Shown here: positions 10,286-19,070 of the stretch, one piece after another | How positions within the stretch are numbered: the first letter of the stretch is position 1 | How the letters are laid out: each line of letters begins with the position of its first letter | Program-made: the position numbers and the translations under genes | The notes under the pieces: generated by a model | What the model was told of the DNA's origin: nothing | Databases searched by the model: none | Seen by the model: only the letters and a program-made list of their open reading frames with translations | Assembly (NCBI RefSeq): GCF_947497275.1 | Contig: NZ_CANMFS010000003.1 | Location: 434,001 to 498,000, forward strand | Length of the DNA stretch: 64,000 nucleotides | Origin: an uncultured Sulfitobacter sp. | GTDB taxonomy: Bacteria; Pseudomonadota; Alphaproteobacteria; Rhodobacterales; Rhodobacteraceae | Direction of reading: 5' to 3'

Positions 10286-10315
10286 AAAACGCAGATGGCG
10301 GCCCGAAAGCCGCCA
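10286..10315 (-). terminator. Rho-independent terminator of the repeat-protein gene
   Basis: Read on the minus strand, TGGCGGC (10309-10315) pairs with GCCGCCA (10296-10302) around a 6-nt loop and is followed shortly by GTTTT. It lies 30 bp beyond the stop of the minus-strand repeat-protein gene. Confidence 0.65.
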
Positions 10316-10344
10316 CCGCAAACCGTCAAGAAAAACGGTTGTGA

Positions 10345-11865
10345 TCAGATCAGGTCCGCGCCGGTGCCGCCGGCGGTCGCCGTTCCCCAATTGTTTTCCT
10401 CGGTCTCGTCGATATCCTGTGTCATAAGCGCCAGTACATCGTCGACCGAAGTGCTCTCCTGCGCCTCGACATCTTCCGGATAGGCCGAGAACGGCGGCAA
10501 TGTATCGGCTGCCGCAGAGGCATGTACGCCGCTCCACTGACCGTAGCCGCCGGTTGTACCACCGGAGCCAGATCCCTTCGTACCCCCGAGACCGAAGCCC
10601 CACGTGCCACCGAAACCGAAGCCCTTCGTGCCGCCCGAACCGGACCCCTTCGTGCCGCCGAAGCCGAAGCCCCGCGTACCGCCTGAACCGGAGCCCCACT
10701 TGTTGCCGAAACCCGAGCCCCATTTGCCCCCGAAACTGAAGCCTTTCGTGCCGCCCGAGCCGGACCCTTTCGTGCCGCCTGAGCCGGTGCCCTTTGTGCC
10801 GACCGATCCGGTACCCTTCGTGCCGCCGGAGCCGGTGCCTTTCGTGCCGCCCGAACCGGACCCCTTGGTGCCGCCCGAGCCGGACCCCTTGGTGCCGCCC
10901 GAGCCGGACCCCTTCGTGCCGCCGGTGTCATCCGGGATTTCGTCTGCGGTTTCTTCCTGCAAAACGCCATCGCTCAGGATCTCCGGCGTGCCGTCACCGG
11001 AATTAACGACAAGGGTAAGGCTCGAAAGATCGACATCATCCAGCGACAAAGGACCATTGTCCGACCAAAGCGTGAAACCGACCGAGTTGACGGCGCCGTC
11101 CGTTGATCCTTCACTTTGGCCAAACTGAACAGCCGCATCGTAAGCGCCGGGAACAGCCGTGCCGTCCGGCAGCTCACTGACTGAATCCGCGTTCGCCTCG
11201 AACCCTGTCACCGGCAATGAAAGCGGGTCCGGGAAGAAGTTCAGCCCCTCAAGAGTCGCGTTGTTGGAGAAGTTGAAGAATACGCCGTCGATATCTGCCG
11301 CGCCATTCTCAAAGGAAGTGGCACGCAGGCTCATGAAAAGCTGGCCTTCGGGGGTCTGCGTGACAGAAACGGTCACTTCCTGCCCGTTATCGAAAATGAG
11401 CGATTGAGTGAGTTTACTATCATCGGGCGTGTTGTCCGGTGGTGTATCCGTTCCCTTCGTCCCACCGGAGCCTGATCCCTTCGTACCGCCGGAGCCGGAC
11501 CCCTTCGTCCCGCCGGAGCCGGACCCCTTCGTCCCACCGGAGCCGGACCCCTTCGTACCGCCAAATCCGAAGCCCTTCGTGCCGCCGGAGCCAGACCCCT
11601 TCGTACCGCCATATCCGAAGCCCTTTGTCCCGCATGCGCCGGAGCCGGACCCCATCGTATCATCGGTATTCGTTTCGCGGTCACTGGGGTTGAAAAATTT
11701 TTTCGACAGGTTGGAGTCGTACCACTTCGCGAAGGCATCACCTTCCACGCCACCATTGTGATAAGATTTCGTTGCGCTCGCGGAATCGTGGCTGGTTCCC
11801 CGGGTCCCGCCGGAGCCGGATCCGTGGTTCGTCTTCCAGCCCTTCCAATTGTATCGTTTCGACAT
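10345..11865 (-). CDS. Glycine-rich GGTKGSGS-repeat protein, probably exported
   Basis: 506-residue protein of unknown function. Layout: a short basic N-terminus (MSKRYNWKGWK), a Ser/Asn-rich segment, repeat block A (residues about 72-139), a globular domain of about 170 residues rich in predicted beta strands (for example DIDGVFFNFSNN and SLTLVVNS), repeat block B (residues about 315-440), and an acidic tail ending GTGADLI. The unit is 8 residues, GGTKGSGS, with variants in which Ser is replaced by Phe, Tyr or Thr and Thr-Lys by Lys-Trp. There is no classical signal peptide; the Gly/Asp-rich C-terminus with a hydrophobic end would fit a type I secretion substrate, but no transporter is adjacent. 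GAGGGG lies 8 bases before the ATG. The central domain resembles beta domains of surface or biofilm-matrix proteins only loosely. Confidence 0.8.
   Translation of the reverse strand: MSKRYNWKGWKTNHGSGSGGTRGTSHDSASATKSYHNGGVEGDAFAKWYDSNLSKKFFNPSDRETNTDDTMGSGSGACGTKGFGYGGTKGSGSGGTKGFGFGGTKGSGSGGTKGSGSGGTKGSGSGGTKGSGSGGTKGTDTPPDNTPDDSKLTQSLIFDNGQEVTVSVTQTPEGQLFMSLRATSFENGAADIDGVFFNFSNNATLEGLNFFPDPLSLPVTGFEANADSVSELPDGTAVPGAYDAAVQFGQSEGSTDGAVNSVGFTLWSDNGPLSLDDVDLSSLTLVVNSGDGTPEILSDGVLQEETADEIPDDTGGTKGSGSGGTKGSGSGGTKGSGSGGTKGTGSGGTKGTGSVGTKGTGSGGTKGSGSGGTKGFSFGGKWGSGFGNKWGSGSGGTRGFGFGGTKGSGSGGTKGFGFGGTWGFGLGGTKGSGSGGTTGGYGQWSGVHASAAADTLPPFSAYPEDVEAQESTSVDDVLALMTQDIDETEENNWGTATAGGTGADLI
10546..10923 (-). 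repeat. 24-bp tandem repeat block B within the repeat protein
   Basis: About 16 tandem copies of a 24-bp unit encoding GGTKGSGS and variants (GTGS, GFGF, KWGSGF). Copies nearest the globular domain are the most regular; those near the C-terminus are more diverged and carry aromatic substitutions. Confidence 0.85.
11449..11652 (-). repeat. 24-bp tandem repeat block A within the repeat protein
   Basis: About 8 tandem copies of the same 24-bp unit found in block B, N-terminal to the globular domain. The last four copies are nearly identical, which suggests recent expansion and length instability. Confidence 0.85.
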
Positions 11866-12264
11866 GGTAATATCCCCTCAAATGTCTGGTCAGCCGGACC
11901 CTAAACCCCATGACGCGCCCGATATTGATCGGAGATTTACGTCGCCAGCCTGATGCAACTGGGTAGCCAAGTCGTTCATTTGTGACAAATATTTTGGATA
12001 AATCGGTCGAAATTGCGGTCGATAGCTGCGCCTTTTGGAAACAGTGAACTTCCAAATCCGATATTCGCGCCAGACCTTAATCAATGAGCGGAGCGAGGGT
12101 CACATTCCTGCCGCATTCGGGTGATTCGCCGTTACTGAGTGCCGCAGACCTTCAAATTTGCGCCATATTTCCACGCTATACCCAGAACCTGAAAGACAAG
12201 TTTCGGGCGACGGCAATCACCGCGGTCGGCAAATGTACAGGCCGTGGAACGGAGCGAAAAACCA
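11866..12264. other. Divergent intergenic region
   Basis: 400 bp separating the repeat-protein gene (minus) from the kinase gene (plus). It presumably carries both promoters. No RNA gene, repeat or convincing small gene was recognised. Confidence 0.4.
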
Positions 12265-13314
12265 ATGAGCGAGAACACCAACCGGGAGCGATTGGCCAAG
12301 CTGGTGGCCTGCGCCGAAAGCCACTTCGGAGAGAAGGTTCTGCGCACCTCAGCACCGGGCGGCGAAGGCCGGGCAAGCTGGCGATTCGAGCTCGAGAGCC
12401 GCTCGATCATCGCAACCCTGCGTCCCAATTTCAGACGCACGCATCTCGAAGCGATTGCCCTGACAAGGATCGGTCAACATTGTGCCGACATTCCCCAATG
12501 CCTTGGTGTCGTGGGCGAAATCATGTTTCAGTCGGATGTCGGCGGCCGGCGGCTCAACCAAGAAATCGTCAAGTTCAACCGCACGCGGCGCACCGAGGTC
12601 GCCCACGAGGCGGTTGCGGCAATCTTCCGCATCCAATCCGCCGCACGGCGCGCTGAATTGAACGAGACGATGCCGCACCTAGGCGTGAACAGCGACTGGA
12701 TCGAAAATTTTATTGGTGCGATCTCCGCGCTCGAACCCTATTCCGCGGGGCGCTCCGCGAATGTCGACCGTGCGGCACTGGCCGAGAAAATCGCCTGTCC
12801 CGCAACCCAGTTCGTCAAATGGGATTGCCGGTCGGGCAATGCCGCCATCGGTGATGATGATCGCCTGCGCTGGTTCGATTTCGAATATGCAGGCGTGCGC
12901 CACGGGGCCGAGGATGTGGCATGGCTGATCGGCGACGAGGCGTGGCCGCTCGGACCCGAATTGATGCAGCAGCTCGTCGTCGACGCCTTCGATCCGAATG
13001 GCGGGCACGAACTGGATCCGTATCTGGACTATCTGTCGCTCTACGTGACCTTGCATTGCGTTCAGCGGTTCAAGCTGATCCTCAAGGAAGTCCACAAACG
13101 CGGCTGGCTGTCGAAAACACGGGTGCGCAAATATGATGATGCGGGGGTCCACCCCGAATTCGCCGCACAAATCTGCGAAGTAGGTGCCTATTTTGCGCAG
13201 CGCACTGCGCTGACAGCCCTCATCGGGCGCGATTTCGAGGACGCGCGAAAAGTGTTCGACGAGGTTCTGCGGAACGGCACTGCGACTGTCGCAAACGTGG
13301 GAGTACCGGCATGA
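12265..13314 (+). CDS. APH-type phosphotransferase-like protein
   Basis: 349-residue member of the aminoglycoside phosphotransferase/choline kinase-like fold. The catalytic loop is KWDCRSGNAAI (Asp187, Asn192) and the metal-binding segment is FDFEYAG (Asp205), followed by the AEDVAWLIGDE helix common to this fold; the usual HGD is replaced by KWD. Members phosphorylate small hydroxyl compounds such as choline, homoserine, sugars or aminoglycosides; the substrate is unknown. The ATG at 12265 follows GGAGCG; a GTG at 12244 is an alternative. The stop overlaps the next start (ATGA), so the kinase and GNAT protein are translationally coupled and likely act in one pathway. Confidence 0.8.
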   Translation: MSENTNRERLAKLVACAESHFGEKVLRTSAPGGEGRASWRFELESRSIIATLRPNFRRTHLEAIALTRIGQHCADIPQCLGVVGEIMFQSDVGGRRLNQEIVKFNRTRRTEVAHEAVAAIFRIQSAARRAELNETMPHLGVNSDWIENFIGAISALEPYSAGRSANVDRAALAEKIACPATQFVKWDCRSGNAAIGDDDRLRWFDFEYAGVRHGAEDVAWLIGDEAWPLGPELMQQLVVDAFDPNGGHELDPYLDYLSLYVTLHCVQRFKLILKEVHKRGWLSKTRVRKYDDAGVHPEFAAQICEVGAYFAQRTALTALIGRDFEDARKVFDEVLRNGTATVANVGVPA

Positions 13315-14537
13315 ATAGTCTCGTTCCGGACAGAAAGGCGAAGACGCGGCTGCGCGCCGCTTTCATTGATACATTCGCTGAATTCGAGGAAATCGAGAGC
13401 GACTGGAAGGCGCTCGAGGCGCAAGATCCCGAAACGACGTTCTTTCTGTCTTGGGACTGGATGGCTCAGGCGTTCCGCGGCAATCTCTATAGATGGAGCG
13501 TACTCGTCGTGCGTGATCGCAATGACGGCGACAGGCTCGTCGGTGTGCTGCCGCTGAAATACAACGTTCACTGGAGCACGACGCGCGGCGAGTTCCAGAC
13601 CCGGATCGAAGCCGGGGGGCGTTTGATCTTTAGTGAATATACCGGTTTTCTTTGTGATGCGCGCACCGAGCGTGCCGTCTTGCAGAGCATGGCGGACGCC
13701 CTGCGCGTGATGCCGTGGTCAAGGCTGTCCCTGCGCTATGTCGCGCAACAGCGGCGTGCCGAAATGTTCTGCGCCCAATTCGAGCGGCTTGGTTTTCCCG
13801 TGGCCTGGAAGGAATACCGCATCAACAAGGGAGAGACGGACAATCTGGTCTGTCCGCGCGTTCCCCTGCCCGAGACGTTCGAAACCTATCTGCAAGATTG
13901 CGTCAGCGCCAACACACGCCAGCGCTACCGCCGGTTCAAGCGCAAGTACTTCACCGACGGATCTTACCGCTTTACACATTGCAGCGCCGAGACCTTCGAT
14001 GCGGATGTCGCCAAGCTCATGACGTTCTGGAAGGAAAAGTGGAGCCCAGACAAGGGTAGCGGTACCGCATCCAAGGTAGCGGCGAATTTCCGGCGCGTAC
14101 TTGAAGCCGCACTCGCGACAGACGCGCTTTTCCTGCCGATCCTGTGGCGGGACGATACACCGCTTGCCGCGTTGGGCCATGTCATGGATCCTCGGAACGG
14201 CACGATGCACTTCATCATCGCGGGCCGCGACACCACCGCCGAAGAGCCTTTCATCGGTGCTGCATTGCATTTTCACAGCATTGAATGTGCAATCTTGCTG
14301 GGATGTCAGTCCTATGATTTCGGGCATGGCGACGAAGCGTACAAATTCAGCTACGGTGCCGAGAAGACCCGGCTGACGTATTTTTCGATCTCGCGCCCTG
14401 AGGGAAGCACGCACGAAGTTTTCGATTCGATCAGTACGGGAGCCGCCCTGAGGCGGATCGAGGCATTCATCGGGGCGGGCAAATCAGACGAAGCGCGCCG
14501 CGCCTGCCGACAACTTTCACAGACCTTCACCGGATAG
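13311..14537 (+). CDS. GNAT acetyltransferase, CelD/BcsL family
   Basis: 408-residue protein with the two-lobed FemAB-like GNAT fold of the CelD/BcsL family: an N-terminal block FFLSWDWMAQAFRG with the RLVGVLPLKYN strand, and a C-terminal acyl-CoA domain with LFLPILWRDDTPLAALGHV and YDFGHGDEAYKFSYG. Such proteins are often found with polysaccharide or surface-polymer genes and N-acylate a sugar or amino acid. Here the only partner is the coupled APH-like kinase, so the product is unknown. It ends about 100 bp from the convergent LuxR gene. Confidence 0.82.
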   Translation: MNSLVPDRKAKTRLRAAFIDTFAEFEEIESDWKALEAQDPETTFFLSWDWMAQAFRGNLYRWSVLVVRDRNDGDRLVGVLPLKYNVHWSTTRGEFQTRIEAGGRLIFSEYTGFLCDARTERAVLQSMADALRVMPWSRLSLRYVAQQRRAEMFCAQFERLGFPVAWKEYRINKGETDNLVCPRVPLPETFETYLQDCVSANTRQRYRRFKRKYFTDGSYRFTHCSAETFDADVAKLMTFWKEKWSPDKGSGTASKVAANFRRVLEAALATDALFLPILWRDDTPLAALGHVMDPRNGTMHFIIAGRDTTAEEPFIGAALHFHSIECAILLGCQSYDFGHGDEAYKFSYGAEKTRLTYFSISRPEGSTHEVFDSISTGAALRRIEAFIGAGKSDEARRACRQLSQTFTG

Positions 14538-14633
14538 TTCACCGGCTGCCGCGCGTCCGGACAGACGAGCGCGCCTGACTACGATTGGCATCGTTCGACC
14601 CATTCGGAATCAAACGCCGTTTTCGTGCCGTTT

Positions 14634-15239
14634 TCAGGACGCGCTGAACGCCGAAACGACGTGATCGCCGTCGATCCAGCCCATCGAATGGAACAGGGCG
14701 CCGGTGTTGTTCACGCCGAATTTGCGCAGCAGCTTCGCGCGGTACACTTCGATCGTGCGGTGCGATATCTCCAGCTGCAACGCGATCTCCTTGCTGGTCA
14801 GCCCGTCGGACAAATAGCTGAGTATTTCGCGTTCGCGCCGGGTCAGCGGCAGATAGGGCCGCTCTGTACTGAGGTCCGCAAAGCTCCAGACGGCACGGCC
14901 CAGAGGCGCGTCCGGCGTAAAGGAGTGGCCGCGGACCCGGCACCAGAACAGCGTACCATCCTTGCGGGCCATGATCCTCTCGTCCCAATAACGGTTCGTC
15001 TCGCGCAGCTGCTTGACCCCGCGGTCGCGGATGTTCACGAACTCCTCGTCGCTCGGATACAGGATGGCGAACAGCTCTCCGGCAAGATCGTCCACCTCAT
15101 AGCCGAACATATGCGCAAACGCGATGTTGCAGGCCCGGATGACCCGGTTCTCAGTGACGACCAGTCCCACCGGCGCATAGGTGAACGCGAGCTCCGCAAA
15201 CCGTCCCTCTTCATAGCAATCGTCGATAGGTATTATCAC
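14634..15239 (-). CDS. PAS-LuxR transcriptional regulator
   Basis: About 201-residue one-component regulator. An N-terminal PAS domain (RFAELAFTYAPVGLVVTENRVIRACN, then FGYEVDDL and GTLFWCRVRGHSF) senses an unknown signal, and a C-terminal LuxR helix-turn-helix (LTRREREILSYLSDGLTSKEIALQLEISHRTIEVYRAKLLRKF, here split for reading) binds DNA. The GTG at 15239, preceded by CGGAG, is preferred; the frame is open to 15338, but that would overlap the divergent transporter gene. Divergent position next to the binding-protein gene suggests that it controls the transporter cluster. Confidence 0.85.
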   Translation of the reverse strand: MIIPIDDCYEEGRFAELAFTYAPVGLVVTENRVIRACNIAFAHMFGYEVDDLAGELFAILYPSDEEFVNIRDRGVKQLRETNRYWDERIMARKDGTLFWCRVRGHSFTPDAPLGRAVWSFADLSTERPYLPLTRREREILSYLSDGLTSKEIALQLEISHRTIEVYRAKLLRKFGVNNTGALFHSMGWIDGDHVVSAFSAS

Positions 15240-15337
15240 TATCTTGCTCCGGCCGATGATATCCTGAATGCTGTCAGACACGTAAACGACGGAGAAGGTG
15301 CGCGCAACAGCGGCCCCCGTCGATCTGGGAGGATACA

Positions 15338-16540
15338 ATGAAAAAACTCACGCGGCTCATGGCAACCCTTGCCACGTCGATTGCCCTGACGGGTGCGGCG
15401 GCGGCACAGGATTCAATAAAGATCGCGCTGGTACACGGGCTGTCCGGTTCCAGCTTTGAAGCATTCTCGAAACAGGCCCAGACGGGGTTCGAGCTGGGGC
15501 TGGAATACGCCACCGAAGGCACGAACGAAATCGACGGGCGCCCGATCGAGGTGATTATCAAGGATACCCAGTTCAAACCAGATGTCGCACGCGCCGTACT
15601 GGCCGAAGCCTACGGTGATGACGAGGTTTTGCTTGCCGTCGGAGCGACGTCCTCGGGTGTGACCAAGGCAATGCTGCCCATCGCGGAAGAATACGAAAAG
15701 ATATTGATCGTCGAACCTGCCGTCGCTGACAGCCTGACCGGCCCCGACGGCAACCGCTATGTGTTCAAGACCTCGCGCAACTCGTCGATGGATATGCAGG
15801 CGCAGGCACTCGCGCTGAATCCCGACGAGAATCTCTTTGTCGCGACCCTTGCCGAAGATTACGCGTTTGGCCATGACGGCATCGAAGCGTTCAAATCGGC
15901 GCTCGACGGCTCCGGCGCGACGGTCGTGACCGAAGAGTACGTTCCGCAGGGCACCGCCGACTTTACCGCCGCGACCGAGCGGATGTTCAACGCGCTCAAG
16001 GACCGCGAAGGTCGCAAGGTCATTCTAGTCTATATCGCCGGCGGCGGCGACGCACCGGGCAAGATTCAGGCCCTGGACCCCGACCGCTATGGTATCGAGA
16101 TTTCCATGGGCGGACACATCCTGCCGGTTCTGCCGACGTACAAGCGGTTTCCCGGCCTCGAGGGCGCGGTGTACTATTACTACGAAGCCTACGACAACGA
16201 GGTGAACAACTGGCTGGTCGAGGAGCACCAGAAGCGTTTCGATGGCCCGCCAGACTTTTTCACCGCTGGCGGCATGGCTGCGGCCCTCGCCGTTGTGGAG
16301 GCGCTGAAAACTGCCGAGAGCTATGAGACAGAAGATCTGATCGCGACGATGGAAGGCATGTCGTGGGAGACGCCTAAAGGAACGATGACGTTCCGCCCAG
16401 AAGACCATCAGGCGCTGCAATCGATGGTGCACTTCAAGATCCGCGTTGACGAAAACGTCGACTGGGCAATCCCCGATCTGGTGCGGATCATCGAAGCGGA
16501 CGAGATGGACATTCCCATCGGTCGCGACAACAGCCAATGA
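15338..16540 (+). CDS. Liv-type ABC transporter substrate-binding protein
   Basis: 400-residue periplasmic binding protein of the HAAT/Peripla_BP_6 family with a signal peptide (residues 1-23, ending AAAAQ). The family features IKIALVHGLSG at the start and the mid-protein ATLAEDYAFGHDG are visible. It delivers an amino-acid-like, amide or aromatic ligand to the LivFGHM-type proteins encoded downstream. GGGAGGA lies 6 bases before the ATG. It is first in a same-direction cluster with two ATPases, two permeases and a kinase; the ligand is not deducible. Confidence 0.93.
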   Translation: MKKLTRLMATLATSIALTGAAAAQDSIKIALVHGLSGSSFEAFSKQAQTGFELGLEYATEGTNEIDGRPIEVIIKDTQFKPDVARAVLAEAYGDDEVLLAVGATSSGVTKAMLPIAEEYEKILIVEPAVADSLTGPDGNRYVFKTSRNSSMDMQAQALALNPDENLFVATLAEDYAFGHDGIEAFKSALDGSGATVVTEEYVPQGTADFTAATERMFNALKDREGRKVILVYIAGGGDAPGKIQALDPDRYGIEISMGGHILPVLPTYKRFPGLEGAVYYYYEAYDNEVNNWLVEEHQKRFDGPPDFFTAGGMAAALAVVEALKTAESYETEDLIATMEGMSWETPKGTMTFRPEDHQALQSMVHFKIRVDENVDWAIPDLVRIIEADEMDIPIGRDNSQ

Positions 16541-16596
16541 TCCCTGACCGGCCCGCCCCGCGCGGGCCGGAAACCCCTCTGACCTAAAGTACCCCC

Positions 16597-17364
16597 ATGC
16601 CACAGACATCTCTCTCCACCACGGACCTGACGATCCGTTTCGGCGGCCATGTCGCGGTCAACCGTGTCTCCTGTGATTTTCACCCCGGGGAGACGACCGT
16701 GATCGTCGGCCCCAATGGCGCGGGCAAGACCACCTATTTCAACCTGATTTCCGGACAGCTAACCGCGAGCGAAGGATCGGTCCGCAAGGGCGACACCGAC
16801 ATTACCCGCATGTCGCCCTCGACCCGTGCCAAGCACGGGCTGGGCCGCGCGTTTCAGCTGACCAACCTGTTCCCGCAGCTTTCGGTGATGGAGAATATCC
16901 GTCTGGCCGTTCAAGCGCGCGCGGGTGCCGGATGGGGGCTTTTCCGCTCCGCCGCAAGCCTGACCGGCCTGAACGAGACCACGCAAAGATACCTCGAAGC
17001 CGCCCGTTTGGGCGATAAAGCGGCGATGCCAGCCGCCGCCCTGCCCCACGGCGACCAACGCAAGCTGGAGGTCGCCCTGTTGATGGCGATGGAACCCGAC
17101 ATCTATATGTTCGACGAACCCACTGCCGGGATGTCGCTGGACCAGGCCCCCGCCGTTCTGGACCTGATCGCGCAGATCAAATCCGACCCGAAGAAGACGG
17201 TGCTGCTGGTCGAGCACAAGATGGACGTGGTGCGCGCGCTCGCCGACCGCATCATCGTACTGCACAACGGCGAGCTTTTGGCCGATGGCGCCCCGGACGA
17301 GGTGATGTCGAGCCAGATCGTCCGCGACGTCTATCTTGGCACCGCGACGGAGGAAACGGCATGA
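16597..17364 (+). CDS. Liv-type ABC transporter ATP-binding protein (LivG-like)
   Basis: 255-residue ABC ATPase powering uptake of the ligand bound by the upstream periplasmic protein. Walker A GPNGAGKTT, the LivG-typical GLGRAFQLTNLFPQLSVMENI, Walker B IYMFDEPTAGMS and the switch histidine in VEHKMD are visible. The signature motif reads LPHGDQRKLEVA, a variant of LSYGxQR. It overlaps the next gene by 4 nt (ATGA). Confidence 0.93.
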   Translation: MPQTSLSTTDLTIRFGGHVAVNRVSCDFHPGETTVIVGPNGAGKTTYFNLISGQLTASEGSVRKGDTDITRMSPSTRAKHGLGRAFQLTNLFPQLSVMENIRLAVQARAGAGWGLFRSAASLTGLNETTQRYLEAARLGDKAAMPAAALPHGDQRKLEVALLMAMEPDIYMFDEPTAGMSLDQAPAVLDLIAQIKSDPKKTVLLVEHKMDVVRALADRIIVLHNGELLADGAPDEVMSSQIVRDVYLGTATEETA

Positions 17365-18065
17365 CGATCCTATCTGTGCGCGATATGAAAACCGACATCG
17401 GCCAGTATTCGGTGCTGCACGGTGTCACGTTCGATGTGCCCGAGGGGGGCGTTTTCGTCCTGTTGGGCCGCAACGGCGCGGGCAAGACAACGACGCTGCG
17501 CTCGATCATGGGGCTGTGGCAGCCCTCACCGGGATCGGTGCAGTTTCAGGGCACCGACATCGCCGGCATGGAGACAGCCGACATCGCCCGCAAGGGCATC
17601 GCCTATGTCCCCGAAAACATGGGCATCTTCGGCGGTCTGACCGTTGCCGAGAACCTGATCCTCGCCACCGGGAAGGGCACGTTTGACAAGACCCGCCTGC
17701 GCCGCATTTATGATCTGTTTCCCGCGCTCGAACAGTTCTGGACCAAACAGGCGTGGAGCTTGTCTGGGGGCCAGAAACAGATGCTGTCGGTCGCGCGCGC
17801 CATTATCGAGCCGCGCGCTCTTATCCTGATCGACGAGCCGACCAAGGGCCTTGCGCCCTCGATCGTCGCGGCAATGGCCGATGCATTTCGCGAGACTGCA
17901 AAGGACACGACTATTCTGCTGGTGGAGCAGAACTTCAACTTTGCCCGCGCATTGGGAAGAGACATGGCGGTGATCGACGACGGGCGCGTGGTGCATCAGG
18001 CCAGCATGGCCGAATTCGCCGCCGACACCGATTTGCAGGGCCGTTTGCTCGGCCTGTCCGCATGA
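17361..18065 (+). CDS. Liv-type ABC transporter ATP-binding protein (LivF-like)
   Basis: 234-residue ABC ATPase, partner of the preceding one. Walker A GRNGAGKTT, the Q-loop-region segment GIAYVPENMGIFGGLTVAENL, signature LSGGQKQMLSVARA, and Walker B LILIDEPTKGLAPS are present. Its stop overlaps an ATG of the permease gene (ATGA at 18062). Confidence 0.93.
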   Translation: MTILSVRDMKTDIGQYSVLHGVTFDVPEGGVFVLLGRNGAGKTTTLRSIMGLWQPSPGSVQFQGTDIAGMETADIARKGIAYVPENMGIFGGLTVAENLILATGKGTFDKTRLRRIYDLFPALEQFWTKQAWSLSGGQKQMLSVARAIIEPRALILIDEPTKGLAPSIVAAMADAFRETAKDTTILLVEQNFNFARALGRDMAVIDDGRVVHQASMAEFAADTDLQGRLLGLSA

Positions 18066-18073
18066 GGGGCTTT

Positions 18074-19063
18074 ATGGACAAACTAACCGATACGCTGGGC
18101 CGCTACGGCGGCGTCAATCTGCTGCCGCTCGCGCTTGCGGGGGTCGCGTTTTTCCTGATCGGGGCGCCGTCGTCCTGGGTGACGCTGACGGTGGCAGGCC
18201 TGTCGATGGGGATGATGGTATTTCTCATGGCGTCGGGTCTGTCACTCGTCTTCGGGCTGATGGATGTTCTGAACTTTGGACATTCAGCGTTTGTCAGCTT
18301 CGGTGCTTTCGTCGCCGCTTCGGTGCTCGCGCTGCTGGGTGGCTGGCTGGACGGCGGGCCACTGCTGGCCTCTGCGGCGCTGGCGCTCGCGCTGATCGCG
18401 GCTATCGCCTTCGGGCTCGCCGCGGGTCTCTTTTTCGAGACCGTGATCATCCGACCGGTCTACCGCGACCACCTGCGCCAGATCCTGATCACGATGGGCG
18501 CGCTGATCGTATCCGAGCAGATCATCCTTGCGATCTGGGGCGGCACACCTATCACCGTCCTGCGCCCGCCGTTCCTGGAGGGCGCGTGGATCATCGGCGA
18601 CGTCAGCATCGAGATCTACCGCCTGTTCGCCTTTGTCCTTGGTGCGGCGGTGTTCGCCGGTCTGATGGTCCTGCTGAACAAGACACGCATCGGTCTGCTG
18701 ATCCGCGCGGGCGTCGAGAACCGCGAAATGGTCGAGGCGCTGGGGTTCAAGATCAACCGCCTGTTCATCGGGGTGTTCATGCTGGGTAGCGCGTTGGCTG
18801 CTTTGGGCGGCGCAATGTGGGCCGGGTACGAAACCTTGATCACCCCCGCTTTGGGCGGCGAAATGATGATCGTCGTGTTCATCGTGGTCATCATCGGCGG
18901 CCTCGGCTCGATCGAGGGTACGCTTCTGGGTGCGCTCATCGTGGGGCTGACTGCCAACTACATCGGCTACCTAGCCCCGAAACTGGCGCTGGCGTCGAAT
19001 ATGATCCTGATGATGGCGATCCTGATGTGGCGGCCCAGCGGCCTGCGCCCGGCGGTCAAGTGA
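18074..19063 (+). CDS. Branched-chain amino-acid-type ABC permease (LivH-like)
   Basis: About 329-residue inner-membrane permease with roughly eight hydrophobic segments and the LivH blocks ASGLSLVFGLMDVLNFGHSA and VIIGGLGSIEGTLLGALIVGL. The start at 18074 is favoured by AGGGG just upstream; an ATG at 18062 overlapping the ATPase stop is an alternative that adds four residues. It works with the LivM-like protein encoded next. Confidence 0.9.
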   Translation: MDKLTDTLGRYGGVNLLPLALAGVAFFLIGAPSSWVTLTVAGLSMGMMVFLMASGLSLVFGLMDVLNFGHSAFVSFGAFVAASVLALLGGWLDGGPLLASAALALALIAAIAFGLAAGLFFETVIIRPVYRDHLRQILITMGALIVSEQIILAIWGGTPITVLRPPFLEGAWIIGDVSIEIYRLFAFVLGAAVFAGLMVLLNKTRIGLLIRAGVENREMVEALGFKINRLFIGVFMLGSALAALGGAMWAGYETLITPALGGEMMIVVFIVVIIGGLGSIEGTLLGALIVGLTANYIGYLAPKLALASNMILMMAILMWRPSGLRPAVK

Positions 19064-19070
19064 GGCAGCT

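Noticed and set aside
10604..11761. Long plus-strand frames encoding PFVPPEPD repeats
   Set aside because: They are the complement of the minus-strand GGTKGSGS repeat gene; the minus frame has an RBS, a non-repetitive domain and a terminator, while the plus frames have none of these.
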